From: Actinomycetes bacterium
GTDB lineage: Bacteria; Actinomycetota; Acidimicrobiia; Acidimicrobiales; Acidimicrobiaceae
DNA: 60,987 bases
Direction of reading: 5' to 3'
NCBI GenBank assembly: GCA_021786375.1
Contig: JAJYNL010000010.1
Location: 1 to 60,987, forward strand
Below, one piece after another: positions 27,390 to 35,802 of this stretch. The notes beneath the pieces were generated by a model that saw only the letters and a program-made list of their open reading frames with translations, made no database searches and was not told the DNA's origin. Within the stretch, counting starts at the first letter, position 1, and each line of letters opens with the position of its first letter. Made by a program: the position numbers and the translations under genes.

Positions 27390-28493
27390 TTGAGCACGGC
27401 ACCGCGCCGGACCCAAGACGGGTTTGTTCGCCGTTACGGGGTGATCATCGTTTGGGTGGTCGTCATCATCGTCTTTTCCCTTCTCAGGCCTAAGACCTTC
27501 CCCACGGCATCCAATTTTGAGACATTGCTTGCCTCCCAGGCACCACTGGGGATCCTCTCACTCGGTCTACTGATCCCCTTGAGCGCCGGCGACTACGACC
27601 TTTCCGTTGCCAGCGTCCTCACGCTTTCCGGGATGATCGTGGCCATCCTGAACGTGAATCACGGGATGAACGTATGGCTCGCGGCACTGGTGGCCGTGGT
27701 CGTCGGGGCTGCGATCGGCCTGCTGAACGGGGTCATCTGCGTTGGCGCGGGCATCGACCCGTTCATCGTGACGCTGGGCATGGGCACCGTGGTCAACGGG
27801 GTGACATTGTGGATTTCCAACTCCACCCCGGTCTCGGGGATCTCGCAGTCGCTGGTGAACATGGTGGTGGTCCATCGCATCGGCGGTCTGTCGGTGGAGT
27901 TTTTCTACCTGATGATCGCGGCGGCCATCATCTGGTACCTCTTCGAGTTCACGCCGGCAGGCCGGCGGATACTGGTAGTGGGCCGTGGGCGCGAGGTGGC
28001 CCGGCTGAGCGGTATGCGCGTGAAGCGGATCCGCATCCTCGCGTTCGTGGCGGCAGGCTTCGTCGGCGCCATTGCCGGCGTCGTCTACGTCGGGACCAGC
28101 GGGTCGGCCGACCCGACTGCGGGCACGACGCTTCTCCTGCCCGCGTTCGCGGCGGTCTTCCTGGGATCCACCACCATCTCCCCGGGGCGCTTCAACGCCT
28201 GGGGGACCATGGTGGCGGTCTACTTCCTGACCACGGGGATCTCGGGCCTGGCATTGCTGGGCGTCCAGACCTTCGTGCAGCAGCTCTTCTACGGTGGCGC
28301 GCTCGTCATCGCGGTGCTCCTCTCGGGGATCACGCGCCGGAGCAAGCGCCACAAAGATGCCTCCCAGTTGCCGGCGGAACCACAGCAACTGGGAGATGCA
28401 GGGATGACGGAGGGCCCGGGAACACCCGGGCAGGCCGTCGCCACGCAGTCCCCACCAGGCGGAGGAGCGATCCTCGGCACCGGTGGAGAGTAG
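27390..28493 (+). CDS. CUT2-type ABC importer, permease (RbsC-like)
   Basis: About 367 residues from TTG 27390, with GGGAGGG just upstream; the longer frame lacks a binding site. Eight to ten membrane helices are visible, with the family motif LGMGTVVNGVTLWISN, then GRRILVVGRGREVARLSGMRVKRIRILAF (the cytoplasmic EAA-like loop of the BPD_transp_2 family) and LLPAFAAVFLGSTTISPG. The C-terminal 50 residues are a polar Pro/Gly/Gln-rich tail without helices, longer than in RbsC. It lies between the ATPase and binding-protein genes. Confidence 0.92.
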   Translation: MSTAPRRTQDGFVRRYGVIIVWVVVIIVFSLLRPKTFPTASNFETLLASQAPLGILSLGLLIPLSAGDYDLSVASVLTLSGMIVAILNVNHGMNVWLAALVAVVVGAAIGLLNGVICVGAGIDPFIVTLGMGTVVNGVTLWISNSTPVSGISQSLVNMVVVHRIGGLSVEFFYLMIAAAIIWYLFEFTPAGRRILVVGRGREVARLSGMRVKRIRILAFVAAGFVGAIAGVVYVGTSGSADPTAGTTLLLPAFAAVFLGSTTISPGRFNAWGTMVAVYFLTTGISGLALLGVQTFVQQLFYGGALVIAVLLSGITRRSKRHKDASQLPAEPQQLGDAGMTEGPGTPGQAVATQSPPGGGAILGTGGE

Positions 28494-28577
28494 CCACATT
28501 CCGAGGTCCAATGTCCCGGGCAACGGGGGTAGCGAAACATGGGTCCGAATGGGGGACCCGGGAAGGGGAATATCCAA

Positions 28578-29756
28578 ATGAGAACAGGAAAGAAGGGCAC
28601 GGTCCGCGTCGCAATGGCGCTGGGCGCCCTGGGAATGGTCGCCGCCGCATGTGGCAGCGGCTCGTCTTCGTCCACCACGACCTCCGGTGGCTCCGCCACC
28701 ACAGCGGCGTCCGGAGGAAACGTCGCGGCGGCGCAGTCACTTATCAACCAGTACACGGGAGATCCGGCGTTCGTCTCTCCCGGTCCTAGCTTCGATGCCA
28801 CCAAGCTGGCCGGCAAGACCATCTTCAGCATCCCGGCCAACTCGAGCGTCCCCTTCGTCAACACCGTCGACCAGGTGATGGGCCAGTACGCCAAGAAGCT
28901 GGGTATCAACTACGTCGACTACACCAATCAGCAGCAGCAGTCGCAGTGGGTGCAGGGCATGAACCAGGCGATCAGCCAGAAGGCCAACGTGATCGACCTG
29001 CTGGCCGGAATCCCGCCGGAGATGCTCGCCCCGCAGGTGCAGGCGGCCAAGGCCGCAGGCATCCCGACGGTGGACACCAACGAGCGCGACCCGAGCCAGC
29101 CGACCGATCCCTACGTGGCGGCCTACACCTTCGCCCCGTTCAAGTTGGCCGGTGAGCTGATGGCGGCCTGGGCGGTAACCCAGACCCATGGCAAGGCGGA
29201 TGTACTGGTTGTGACTTCCAATGCCGACGTCAGCTCCCAGGCGGTGCAGAACGGCGTCAACCAGGAGATGTCCAAGGTCTGCCCCAGCTGCAAGGTGTCC
29301 GCGGTCAACGTGAACCCGGTCGACTGGGCAACCAAGCTGCAGACCACCGTCGAGGGCTCGCTCGCGGGCGACCCCAACATCAACTACATCCTGCCGGTCT
29401 TCGACTCCATGGCCCTCTTCATCGCCCCGGCGATCACCGCGGCGAACAAGGTCGGCCAGGTGCACGTGGCGAGCTTCAACGGGACCCCGGCAATCATCGA
29501 CATGATCCGCACCGGGAACATCGTCTCGATGGACGTCGGCGAGAACACCTCCGCCGTCGCGGCGGCCGGTCTGGACCAGGCCATGCGCATCATGGCGGGC
29601 ATGCAGCCCGGCAAGGAGCAGATCATTCCGCGCATCGTCGACAAGTCCAACGTGACCGAGTTCGGTGTGCCGGCGGTTTCCGGCCAGGGCTATGGAAACG
29701 CCTTCCTGCAGGGCTACGCCTCCACCTGGCAGGTGCCGGTCTCGAAGCTCCAGTAG
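28578..29756 (+). CDS. CUT2-type ABC importer, substrate-binding lipoprotein
   Basis: 392 residues from ATG 28578 with GGAAGGGG upstream. The signal peptide ends in a lipobox (MVAAAC), followed by a Ser/Thr/Gly-rich linker. The mature part is a Peripla_BP_4 fold: GKTIFSIPANSSVPFVNTVDQVM, QAISQKANVIDLLAG, QVQAAKAAGIPTVDTNERD and ILPVFDSMALFIAPAI. It captures the substrate outside the cell and delivers it to the permease. It is last in the rightward operon; a terminator hairpin follows 18 bases after the stop. Confidence 0.92.
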   Translation: MRTGKKGTVRVAMALGALGMVAAACGSGSSSSTTTSGGSATTAASGGNVAAAQSLINQYTGDPAFVSPGPSFDATKLAGKTIFSIPANSSVPFVNTVDQVMGQYAKKLGINYVDYTNQQQQSQWVQGMNQAISQKANVIDLLAGIPPEMLAPQVQAAKAAGIPTVDTNERDPSQPTDPYVAAYTFAPFKLAGELMAAWAVTQTHGKADVLVVTSNADVSSQAVQNGVNQEMSKVCPSCKVSAVNVNPVDWATKLQTTVEGSLAGDPNINYILPVFDSMALFIAPAITAANKVGQVHVASFNGTPAIIDMIRTGNIVSMDVGENTSAVAAAGLDQAMRIMAGMQPGKEQIIPRIVDKSNVTEFGVPAVSGQGYGNAFLQGYASTWQVPVSKLQ

Positions 29757-29774
29757 TCGGGCCCATGCTCGACG

Positions 29775-29805
29775 GCCTCGGGGCGCCCTCGCGGCGCTCC
29801 GAGGC
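29775..29805 (+). terminator. terminator hairpin after the ABC transporter operon
   Basis: A 13-bp stem (GCCTCGGGGCGCC / GGCGCTCCGAGGC, one mismatch) with a 5-base loop starts 18 bases after the binding-protein stop. No long U-tract follows. It separates the transporter operon from the IclR gene. Confidence 0.65.
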
Positions 29806-29937
29806 GTGGCTCCCGGAAGTTCGAACCGTTTGGAGCCAAAAAAGGGTGCGGGGTTAGGCTTTGCCTTGCCCAAGGGGGGCGGCCCGCCGCCGCGAGGCTG
29901 GCGAGGTTGACAAGGATGAAAGGGCTGGTGGCGCAAG

Positions 29938-30729
29938 ATGACTGAGCGCCCCAAGGGATCTTCGACAGTGACAGTCGAGCGGGCGGCCGATGTGCTGCTG
30001 CTCTTCTCCGAGCAGCCTACGCAGCGGCTGGGAGTGACCGAGATCGCCAACGCTCTCGGCCTCTCCAAGGCGGCGGTGCACCGAATTCTGTCCTCCCTGA
30101 AGAACAAGGGGATCGTCGAGATAGACCCGGTCAGCCATCGCTATGCGCTCGGCCCCGTGCTGGTGAGTCTGGGACTTACCTATCTGAACAAGCTTGATGT
30201 GCGCAAGGTGGCGGCTCCCGAGCTGGTCGAGCTGTCGCGCTACACCAATGAGACCGCCACGCTTTCGATCCGTACCGGCAGCTCGCGTGTCTATGTGGAT
30301 CAGGTGACCCCGGATCGCGAGGTGCTGATGATGGTGCAGATCGGTGTGTCGTATCCGCTCCACGCAGGAGCATCTTCGAAGGCGTTTCTCGCCTTCCTGT
30401 CCCAACAGGAGATCGATCTCTATCTCTCCGAGCCCCTACCCAAGCTCACGCCTGCCACCCAGACCGATACCGACGTGCTCAGGCAGGAGCTGGACCATAT
30501 TCGCGCAGCCGGTTACGCCTCCTCCTTGGGGGAGCGCCAGCCCGGCGCCGGTTCGGTCGCGGCGCCGGTTCTCGACTACAGGGGCGTACCCCTGGCGGTG
30601 ATAAGTGTCTGCGGGCCCTCGGAGCGCATGGAGGGAGAAGTGGACGAGTGCGCTTCGGCGCTGCTCGAGACCACCAAGAAGGTCTCCGCCAAGATGGGGC
30701 ACACCTTTTACGAGGAGGGCAGGAGTTAG
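29938..30729 (+). CDS. IclR family transcriptional regulator
   Basis: 263 residues. N-terminal winged HTH: VERAADVLLLFSEQPTQRLGVTEIANALGLSKAAVHRILSSL, the typical IclR start. The C-terminal effector domain (about 95-260) has LSIRTGSSRVYVDQV, HAGASSKAFLAF and GSVAAPVLDYRGVPLAVISVCGP. IclR proteins bind a pathway metabolite and switch catabolic operons. This is the only regulator inside the island and the best candidate for the sites near 22480, 22536, 22595 and 32280. The ATG start is used. An MmgE/PrpD gene follows after 2 bases, so it is co-transcribed with a catabolic enzyme. Confidence 0.93.
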   Translation: MTERPKGSSTVTVERAADVLLLFSEQPTQRLGVTEIANALGLSKAAVHRILSSLKNKGIVEIDPVSHRYALGPVLVSLGLTYLNKLDVRKVAAPELVELSRYTNETATLSIRTGSSRVYVDQVTPDREVLMMVQIGVSYPLHAGASSKAFLAFLSQQEIDLYLSEPLPKLTPATQTDTDVLRQELDHIRAAGYASSLGERQPGAGSVAAPVLDYRGVPLAVISVCGPSERMEGEVDECASALLETTKKVSAKMGHTFYEEGRS

Positions 30730-30731
30730 CC

Positions 30732-32105
30732 ATGGCCGGTGGGCTCCCGGGCATCTTGGCGGAGGCCGCGGCGCGTGTGCGCTTCGAAGCGGCTCCGGCA
30801 GAGGTACGCGAGCGGGTGGAGTTCCTGGTGGCCGACGTTTTGGCCACCATGGTATCCGGCGGTGCAAGGCGTGACGTGACGGCCATGCGCAGGGCCGCCG
30901 GCACGGGCGATGGAGCGGCAACGCTGATCGGCGAAGGACGTGGAGTGCCTGCGGCGACGGCCGCCTACTGCAACGCGCTGGGTGTTGGCGCCGAGCAGCT
31001 TCAGGACGGGCACAGACTGGCAAGGGGCCATCCAGCGTCTCACCTGGTACCGGTCCTATTTGCCCTGGGCGAGGAGTCCGGCGCCGACGGAGGCGGATTC
31101 ATGAGCGCCATGCTCGCCGGGTACGAGGTGGGAGTTCGCATCGGCATCGCGATGGGAGGCACACCGCCGGGGGTGCACGATATCGGCACCTGGGCACTGG
31201 TGGGGGCGGCGGCGGCCGGAGCCCACCTGCTCAGCGGGGGCAAGGCGGAGGTGATCCAATCGGCGATCCGCATCGCGGGAGCTTCGCCACAGGCTTTCGA
31301 CGCCGAAACCATCTTCGCCGGCAGGAGCGCGGGTCATCTTGCTTTGGCCGCGGCCTGCCAAGCGTCGGTTATGGCGGCCTATGCCGCGGTCGCAGGATTC
31401 GATGCCGAAGAGGACGTCTTCGAGCGTCATTGGCTGGCGCACAGCGCGGCCAACTTTGATTCAGGGGCAATTCCGTCTTCCGTGGATCAGAATGGAAGCT
31501 TGAAAGAGTACTCGGTGACAGGTGGATATGTGAAAATCCATCCTGCCTGTGCGCATTTGCACGGGGCGATAGATGCAGCGCTGGCACTCGCAGCCGATGA
31601 GCGAATTGATCCGCACGAAGTGGAAGATGTCGTGGTATCGACCTACGCAGGGGCGGCAGTTTTCGACGACCCGGAGCCCTCCAATGATCTCCACGCCAGA
31701 TTCTCGCTTCCCTACGTGGTTGCGGCGGCGCTGGCCCGTGGCCGGCTGGACGAGACCTCCCTGGTCGAGGGGGCGATCCGGGATGGTGGGGCTGCCGAGT
31801 TGGCAAAGCGTGTGCGCGTCCTCGCGGCGCCTGAGATGGATAGCGGATACCCCGCTGGACGGCCTGCGAAGGTGGAAGTTCACCTGGTCTCGGGTCGCAC
31901 GCTTCGGGGCGAGTGGTCTTTGCCCAGAGGTGACGGGCCCCAGGCGCTCCTCGATCCCGAAGTTCTCTCCAAACCTCGGCGGCTCTTGGCCGGGACCGTC
32001 GGTGAGGCGTTGGCCGACCGTCTCCTGGCGGAGCTGGCGACTCTGGCGGGAGGGGGCTCCCTTGCCCCTTTGTCGGCGGTGCTGAGGAGTCTGCACCTTG
32101 GCTGA
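30732..32105 (+). CDS. MmgE/PrpD family protein, paralog 2
   Basis: 457 residues from ATG 30732, preceded by AGGAG within the end of the IclR gene. Family features: EVRERVEFLVADVLATMVSGG, YCNALGVGAEQLQDGHRLARGHPASHLVP, AMLAGYEVGVRIGIAM, HDIGTWALVGAAAAGAHLL and GGYVKIHPACAHLHGAIDAAL. It is clearly diverged from paralogs 1 and 3, so it is not a recent duplication. Because it shares a transcript with the regulator, it may act early or late on the inducer. The substrate is probably a substituted dicarboxylate. Confidence 0.86.
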   Translation: MAGGLPGILAEAAARVRFEAAPAEVRERVEFLVADVLATMVSGGARRDVTAMRRAAGTGDGAATLIGEGRGVPAATAAYCNALGVGAEQLQDGHRLARGHPASHLVPVLFALGEESGADGGGFMSAMLAGYEVGVRIGIAMGGTPPGVHDIGTWALVGAAAAGAHLLSGGKAEVIQSAIRIAGASPQAFDAETIFAGRSAGHLALAAACQASVMAAYAAVAGFDAEEDVFERHWLAHSAANFDSGAIPSSVDQNGSLKEYSVTGGYVKIHPACAHLHGAIDAALALAADERIDPHEVEDVVVSTYAGAAVFDDPEPSNDLHARFSLPYVVAAALARGRLDETSLVEGAIRDGGAAELAKRVRVLAAPEMDSGYPAGRPAKVEVHLVSGRTLRGEWSLPRGDGPQALLDPEVLSKPRRLLAGTVGEALADRLLAELATLAGGGSLAPLSAVLRSLHLG

Positions 32106-32237
32106 TCCCGTAACCGGCACTCACAAGACGGAGCTCTGTACTTGAGGATTTGAGTATGTGGCAGGCGCGGGGTGGGGGGTGTTTCGTCGTCTTGGCGGGC
32201 GTCGGCCGGCGCTGCTGTAAATGTCATGATTCGGAGC

Positions 32238-32296
32238 TTGCCCACTGGAATTGGTACGGCTAAAGTTAGTCGGAAAGACGTTTCAAATAGCGAAAC
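32238..32296 (+). promoter_or_regulatory. promoter P2 and 17-bp operator of the CoA-transferase operon
   Basis: TTGCCC (32238-32243), a 17-base spacer and TAAAGT (32261-32266) are followed by CGGAAAG (32271-32277) and the inverted repeat GTTTC-AAATAGC-GAAAC (32280-32296) with perfect arms, just after the expected start point and 8 bases before the ATG. The layout matches P1 at 22480-22532 in box, adjacent motif and core. The intergenic stretch 32106-32237 shows nothing else. Confidence 0.62.
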
Positions 32297-32304
32297 AAGG
32301 TTGT

Positions 32305-33513
32305 ATGACTGAGAGTAATCCGGGACCATTGAGCGGGGTTCGCGTTCTGGATGCTTCGAGCATCCTGGCCGGGCCGTTGTGCTGCCAGATTCTCGGCGAC
32401 TACGGTGCCGATGTCATCAAGATCGAGAATCCTCGTGGAGGTGACAACCTTCGAGGCCATGGCCGTGCTGCCAATGGGGTTCCGCTGTGGTGGAAGGAGG
32501 TTGCGCGGAACAAGCGAACCGTGGCCATCGACCTTCATACAGTGCAGGGTGCAGAGCTGCTGAAGCGCCTGGTTGCCGAGGCCGACGTGATGGTGGAGAA
32601 CTTCCGACCCGGGACTTTGGAGCGCTGGGGCATCGGGCCCGAGGTATTAAGGGCCATTAATCCGGGCCTCATCATCCTCCGGCTTACCGGCTTCGGCCAG
32701 ATCGGCCCCTATGCCTCCAGGCCCGGCTTCGGAACGTTGGCCGAGGCCATGAGCGGATTCGCGCACCTTACCGGCGAGGCCGATGGCCCACCGACGCTGC
32801 CGGCATTCGGCCTCGCAGACAGCATCTGTGGAATCGCCGGGGCAGCCGCGGTAACGATGGCACTCCGCCATCGGGAGGTGCAGGGCGGGGGTGGCCAGGA
32901 CATCGACATGAGCATCCTGGAGCCGATCATGACCGCGGTGGGACCGTCTCCCGCCATCTATAGGCATACCGGCGAGATCGAGACCCGCCACGGGAACCGG
33001 TCGACCAATAATGCGCCGCGTAACACCTACCGTACCAAGGATGGATCCTGGGTGGCGGTTTCGGGCAGCGCGCAACGCATTGCGGAGCGTGTCATGAAAC
33101 TCGTAGGCCGACCTGAGATTGCGGAGGAGCCCTGGTTCGCAAGCGGCAGGGGCCGCTTCGAGCATGTGGAGGAGATCGACGCGGTGGTCGGCGCCTGGAT
33201 CGCCGAGCATTCCCGCGAAGAGGTTCTATCCGCCTTCAACGAGGCGGAGGCGGCGATAGCGCCGGTCTACGACGCACGTGACATCGTGGAGGATCCCCAT
33301 GTACAGGCGGCCAGGATGCTTGTTGAGGTGGAGGATCCGGAGTTGGGAACGGTGATGATGCACAACGTGATGTGGCGGATGTCCAAGACGCCGGGCTCCA
33401 TTCGCTGGACCGGAAGGGCGATGGGGGCCGATACCGACGAGGTTCTGGGAGGTGAGCTGGGCCTGAGTGCCGAGGATCTCGCCCAGTTGCGCGAAGCGGG
33501 GGTGATCAAGTGA
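32305..33513 (+). CDS. class III CoA-transferase (CaiB/BaiF, formyl-CoA transferase family)
   Basis: 402 residues from ATG 32305. The family start GVRVLDASSILAGPLCCQILGDYGADVIKIE is present, then MVENFRPGTLERWG, LRLTGFGQIGPYASRPGF and the catalytic region PAFGLADSICG with Asp172. It moves CoA from a donor such as succinyl-CoA to a carboxylate without releasing free CoA. In this pathway it would activate the dicarboxylate before CitE-type cleavage. It opens the third transcription unit of the island; AAGG lies upstream of the ATG and overlaps the end of the operator. Confidence 0.9.
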   Translation: MTESNPGPLSGVRVLDASSILAGPLCCQILGDYGADVIKIENPRGGDNLRGHGRAANGVPLWWKEVARNKRTVAIDLHTVQGAELLKRLVAEADVMVENFRPGTLERWGIGPEVLRAINPGLIILRLTGFGQIGPYASRPGFGTLAEAMSGFAHLTGEADGPPTLPAFGLADSICGIAGAAAVTMALRHREVQGGGGQDIDMSILEPIMTAVGPSPAIYRHTGEIETRHGNRSTNNAPRNTYRTKDGSWVAVSGSAQRIAERVMKLVGRPEIAEEPWFASGRGRFEHVEEIDAVVGAWIAEHSREEVLSAFNEAEAAIAPVYDARDIVEDPHVQAARMLVEVEDPELGTVMMHNVMWRMSKTPGSIRWTGRAMGADTDEVLGGELGLSAEDLAQLREAGVIK

Positions 33514-34331
33514 GCGACGCGCTACTCGAGGCACTGGCGGGCGGAGTCGAGGTCTTCGACCTCGGCCGGCCACTGTTCATAGGAATGCCCCAATCCCCCA
33601 ACCATCCGGCCTTCACGCACACGCTGCCCCGGCGCCACGGGGACATGGTTCGCCCCGACGGAGGGTCGGCCGCCAATGACCTGATTGTCATGGGCACCCA
33701 TGTGGGCACGCATATCGACGCTCTGGTGCACGTCTCCCATCAGGGACTGCTCTACGGAGGGGTGGATGCCGTGCAGGCCTCCCGCGGGGGACGCTTCACG
33801 GAAATGGGGATCCACAGCGTAAAACCCATGGTGTGCCGCGGAATACTGATCGACGTGGCCGGCCATCTGGGGCAGGACATCCTGCCCGGAGGGTACGAGA
33901 TCTCTCCGCAGGAGCTGGAGGCGACTGCCAGGGCCCAGGGCACCGAGCCCCGGCCAGGGGACGTCCTTTTGGTCCGCTCGGGGTGGGGTGCGAATTTCTC
34001 CCAGGGCGTTGCCGCCTACACCGGGGCGGCCTCCGGTGTTCCGGGAGTGGGTGAGGCGGGCGCCTACTGGCTTGCTGACCAGTCTCCCCTGGCAGTCGGT
34101 GCCGATACCATCGCCTTCGAGCGCCTCGCTCCCGGCAGCGGCCATTCGCTGCTGCCCGCGCACCGGGTGCTTCTCGTCGAGCGAGGGGTCTTCATCATCG
34201 AGGCGATGGAGCTGGACAAGCTTGCCGCCGAACGCAGGCACGAGTTCACCTTCGTTCTCTCCCCTCTGGCGATAACCGGCGCGACCGGCTCCCCGGTCCG
34301 CCCCTTGGCACTGGTGGCCGCCGGTGACTAG
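33510..34331 (+). CDS. cyclase-family metal hydrolase (kynurenine formamidase / isatin hydrolase-like)
   Basis: 273 residues from GTG 33510, overlapping the CoA-transferase stop (GTGA). The metal motif of the family, H.GTH.D..VH, is seen at residues 64-74. VLLVRSGWG, GVGEAGAYWLADQSPLAVGADTIAFER and LLPAHRVLLVERGVFIIEAM are also typical. Members hydrolyse amide or lactam bonds using Mn or Zn, for example N-formylkynurenine and isatin. It is the fourth amide-bond hydrolase of the island. The next gene starts 8 bases inside its end. Confidence 0.86.
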   Translation: MSDALLEALAGGVEVFDLGRPLFIGMPQSPNHPAFTHTLPRRHGDMVRPDGGSAANDLIVMGTHVGTHIDALVHVSHQGLLYGGVDAVQASRGGRFTEMGIHSVKPMVCRGILIDVAGHLGQDILPGGYEISPQELEATARAQGTEPRPGDVLLVRSGWGANFSQGVAAYTGAASGVPGVGEAGAYWLADQSPLAVGADTIAFERLAPGSGHSLLPAHRVLLVERGVFIIEAMELDKLAAERRHEFTFVLSPLAITGATGSPVRPLALVAAGD

Positions 34332-35742
34332 TGAGCCCATAGCCGTCACACTGGGACGGTTCGCCGTTGAGCACTCCTACGACCGCCTGCCGGCCGAGGT
34401 GCGCGAGAGCGTCAAGAGCAGGGTGCTTGACATCCTGGGAATTTGCGTAGCTGCCACCAAGCTGGACACGAGCGCGGCAGCGATTGCCTTTGCCCGATCG
34501 CAGGGCGTCCTGGATCAGGCTCACGGAGTGGGCGCGCCGTGCGGCCTTCCCGCCGCGATGGCCGCCTTCGTCAACGGCGTCCTGGCTCACAGCCTTGACT
34601 ACGACGACACCCACCTGCCCTCGGTCCTGCACCCATCAGCGACGGTTGTTCCTGCGGCGCTGGCCGCCGCGGAGATGACCGGAGCGGGCGGCAAGGAGAC
34701 CATCGCCGCCATAGCGGTGGGGCTGGAGGTCTGTGTCCGGGCGGGAATGGCCGGCTACAACGAGGAAGGGCGCAACTCGACCTTCTTTGATCACGGCCAG
34801 CATGCAACTTCCATATGCGGGGCCCTGGGAGGGGCCGTGGCGGCGGGTGTGCTCATGGGTTTCGACGCCGACGGCATCACCAATGCCCTGGGCGTCGTCG
34901 CATCCATGGCATCGGGGATCATCGAGGCCAACCGCACCGGCGGCACCGTCAAGCGCATGCACTGCGGTTGGGCGGCCAATTCGGCGCTTTCCGCCTGCGA
35001 GCTGGTTGCCAATGGCTTTACCGGTCCGCCCACCGTCCTGGAGGGCCGCTTTGGCTTCTACGAGGCCTGGCTGCACGGTGAGTTCGAGCCGCGATATCTG
35101 ACCGAGGGGTTGGGGGAGCACTGGGAGGTCCCCGGCATTTTCTTCAAGCCCTACCCGGCTAACCACTTCACCCACACCGCGATCGACGCTGCCGCCGCCG
35201 TCCGAGCCAGGGGAATCAAGCCGGGCCAGATTGCTTCGATGCGCCTGGGTGTGGCCGCGCCCATCGTTCACACCATCGGCGAGCCGATCGAGGTAAAGCG
35301 GCGGCCGACGACCCCGTATATGGCCCAGTTCTCCGGGCCGTATGCCGTGGTGGTCGGCCTGCTGGGTGGGGGTGGCCTGGGAGCCTCGCTTGCCGACTAC
35401 CGGGAGGAGCTGATCGTCTCCCCGGAGCGGACGGCCCTCATGGACCTGGTGGAGGTGGTGGCGGACGATCGCTGCGGCGCGATCTTCCCCAACCAGTTCC
35501 CCTCCGTGCTGACCATCACCTTGCGTGATGGCACGGTGGTGGAAGAGGCGGTGCTGGCAAACCGCGGCGGCACGGAGAGGCCGCTCGCTTATTCGGAGCT
35601 GGCGGCCAAGTTCCGCGACAACGTTGCCGGCCTTCTCGAGGCCGACGCCTCCGCCCAGGTGGAGATGCGCATCGCCTCCCTCGAGGAGCTCGATTCGCTG
35701 GAGCCGATCTTCGAGCTGCTCAAGGGTCTGGGGGGCGGGTAG
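34324..35742 (+). CDS. MmgE/PrpD family protein, paralog 3
   Basis: 472 residues from GTG 34324, with an 8-base overlap with the cyclase gene. It is the most canonical copy: LPAEVRESVKSRVLDILGIC, NGVLAHSLDYDDTH, HATSICGALGGAVAAGVLMGF, RMHCGWAANSALSACELVANGFTGP and FFKPYPANHFTHTAIDAA, the last being the KPYP..x.TH region that holds active-site residues. Dehydratase, hydratase or epimerase activity on a di- or tricarboxylate is expected. It is followed by a 60-base gap to the hydantoinase gene. Confidence 0.9.
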   Translation: MTSEPIAVTLGRFAVEHSYDRLPAEVRESVKSRVLDILGICVAATKLDTSAAAIAFARSQGVLDQAHGVGAPCGLPAAMAAFVNGVLAHSLDYDDTHLPSVLHPSATVVPAALAAAEMTGAGGKETIAAIAVGLEVCVRAGMAGYNEEGRNSTFFDHGQHATSICGALGGAVAAGVLMGFDADGITNALGVVASMASGIIEANRTGGTVKRMHCGWAANSALSACELVANGFTGPPTVLEGRFGFYEAWLHGEFEPRYLTEGLGEHWEVPGIFFKPYPANHFTHTAIDAAAAVRARGIKPGQIASMRLGVAAPIVHTIGEPIEVKRRPTTPYMAQFSGPYAVVVGLLGGGGLGASLADYREELIVSPERTALMDLVEVVADDRCGAIFPNQFPSVLTITLRDGTVVEEAVLANRGGTERPLAYSELAAKFRDNVAGLLEADASAQVEMRIASLEELDSLEPIFELLKGLGGG

Positions 35743-35802
35743 CAACTCGTACCGCAGAGACGCGGTCCGACAAATCACGACCGAAATCCTGAAGGAGCAT
35801 TG

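Noticed and set aside
25679-29756. A sugar utilisation locus based on the CUT2 transporter
   Set aside because: No sugar kinase, isomerase or glycosidase is present; all coupled enzymes act on amides, dicarboxylates or CoA esters.
28737-30107. A 456-codon minus-strand frame across the binding protein and the IclR start
   Set aside because: It crosses a terminator hairpin and two well-supported genes; no domain.
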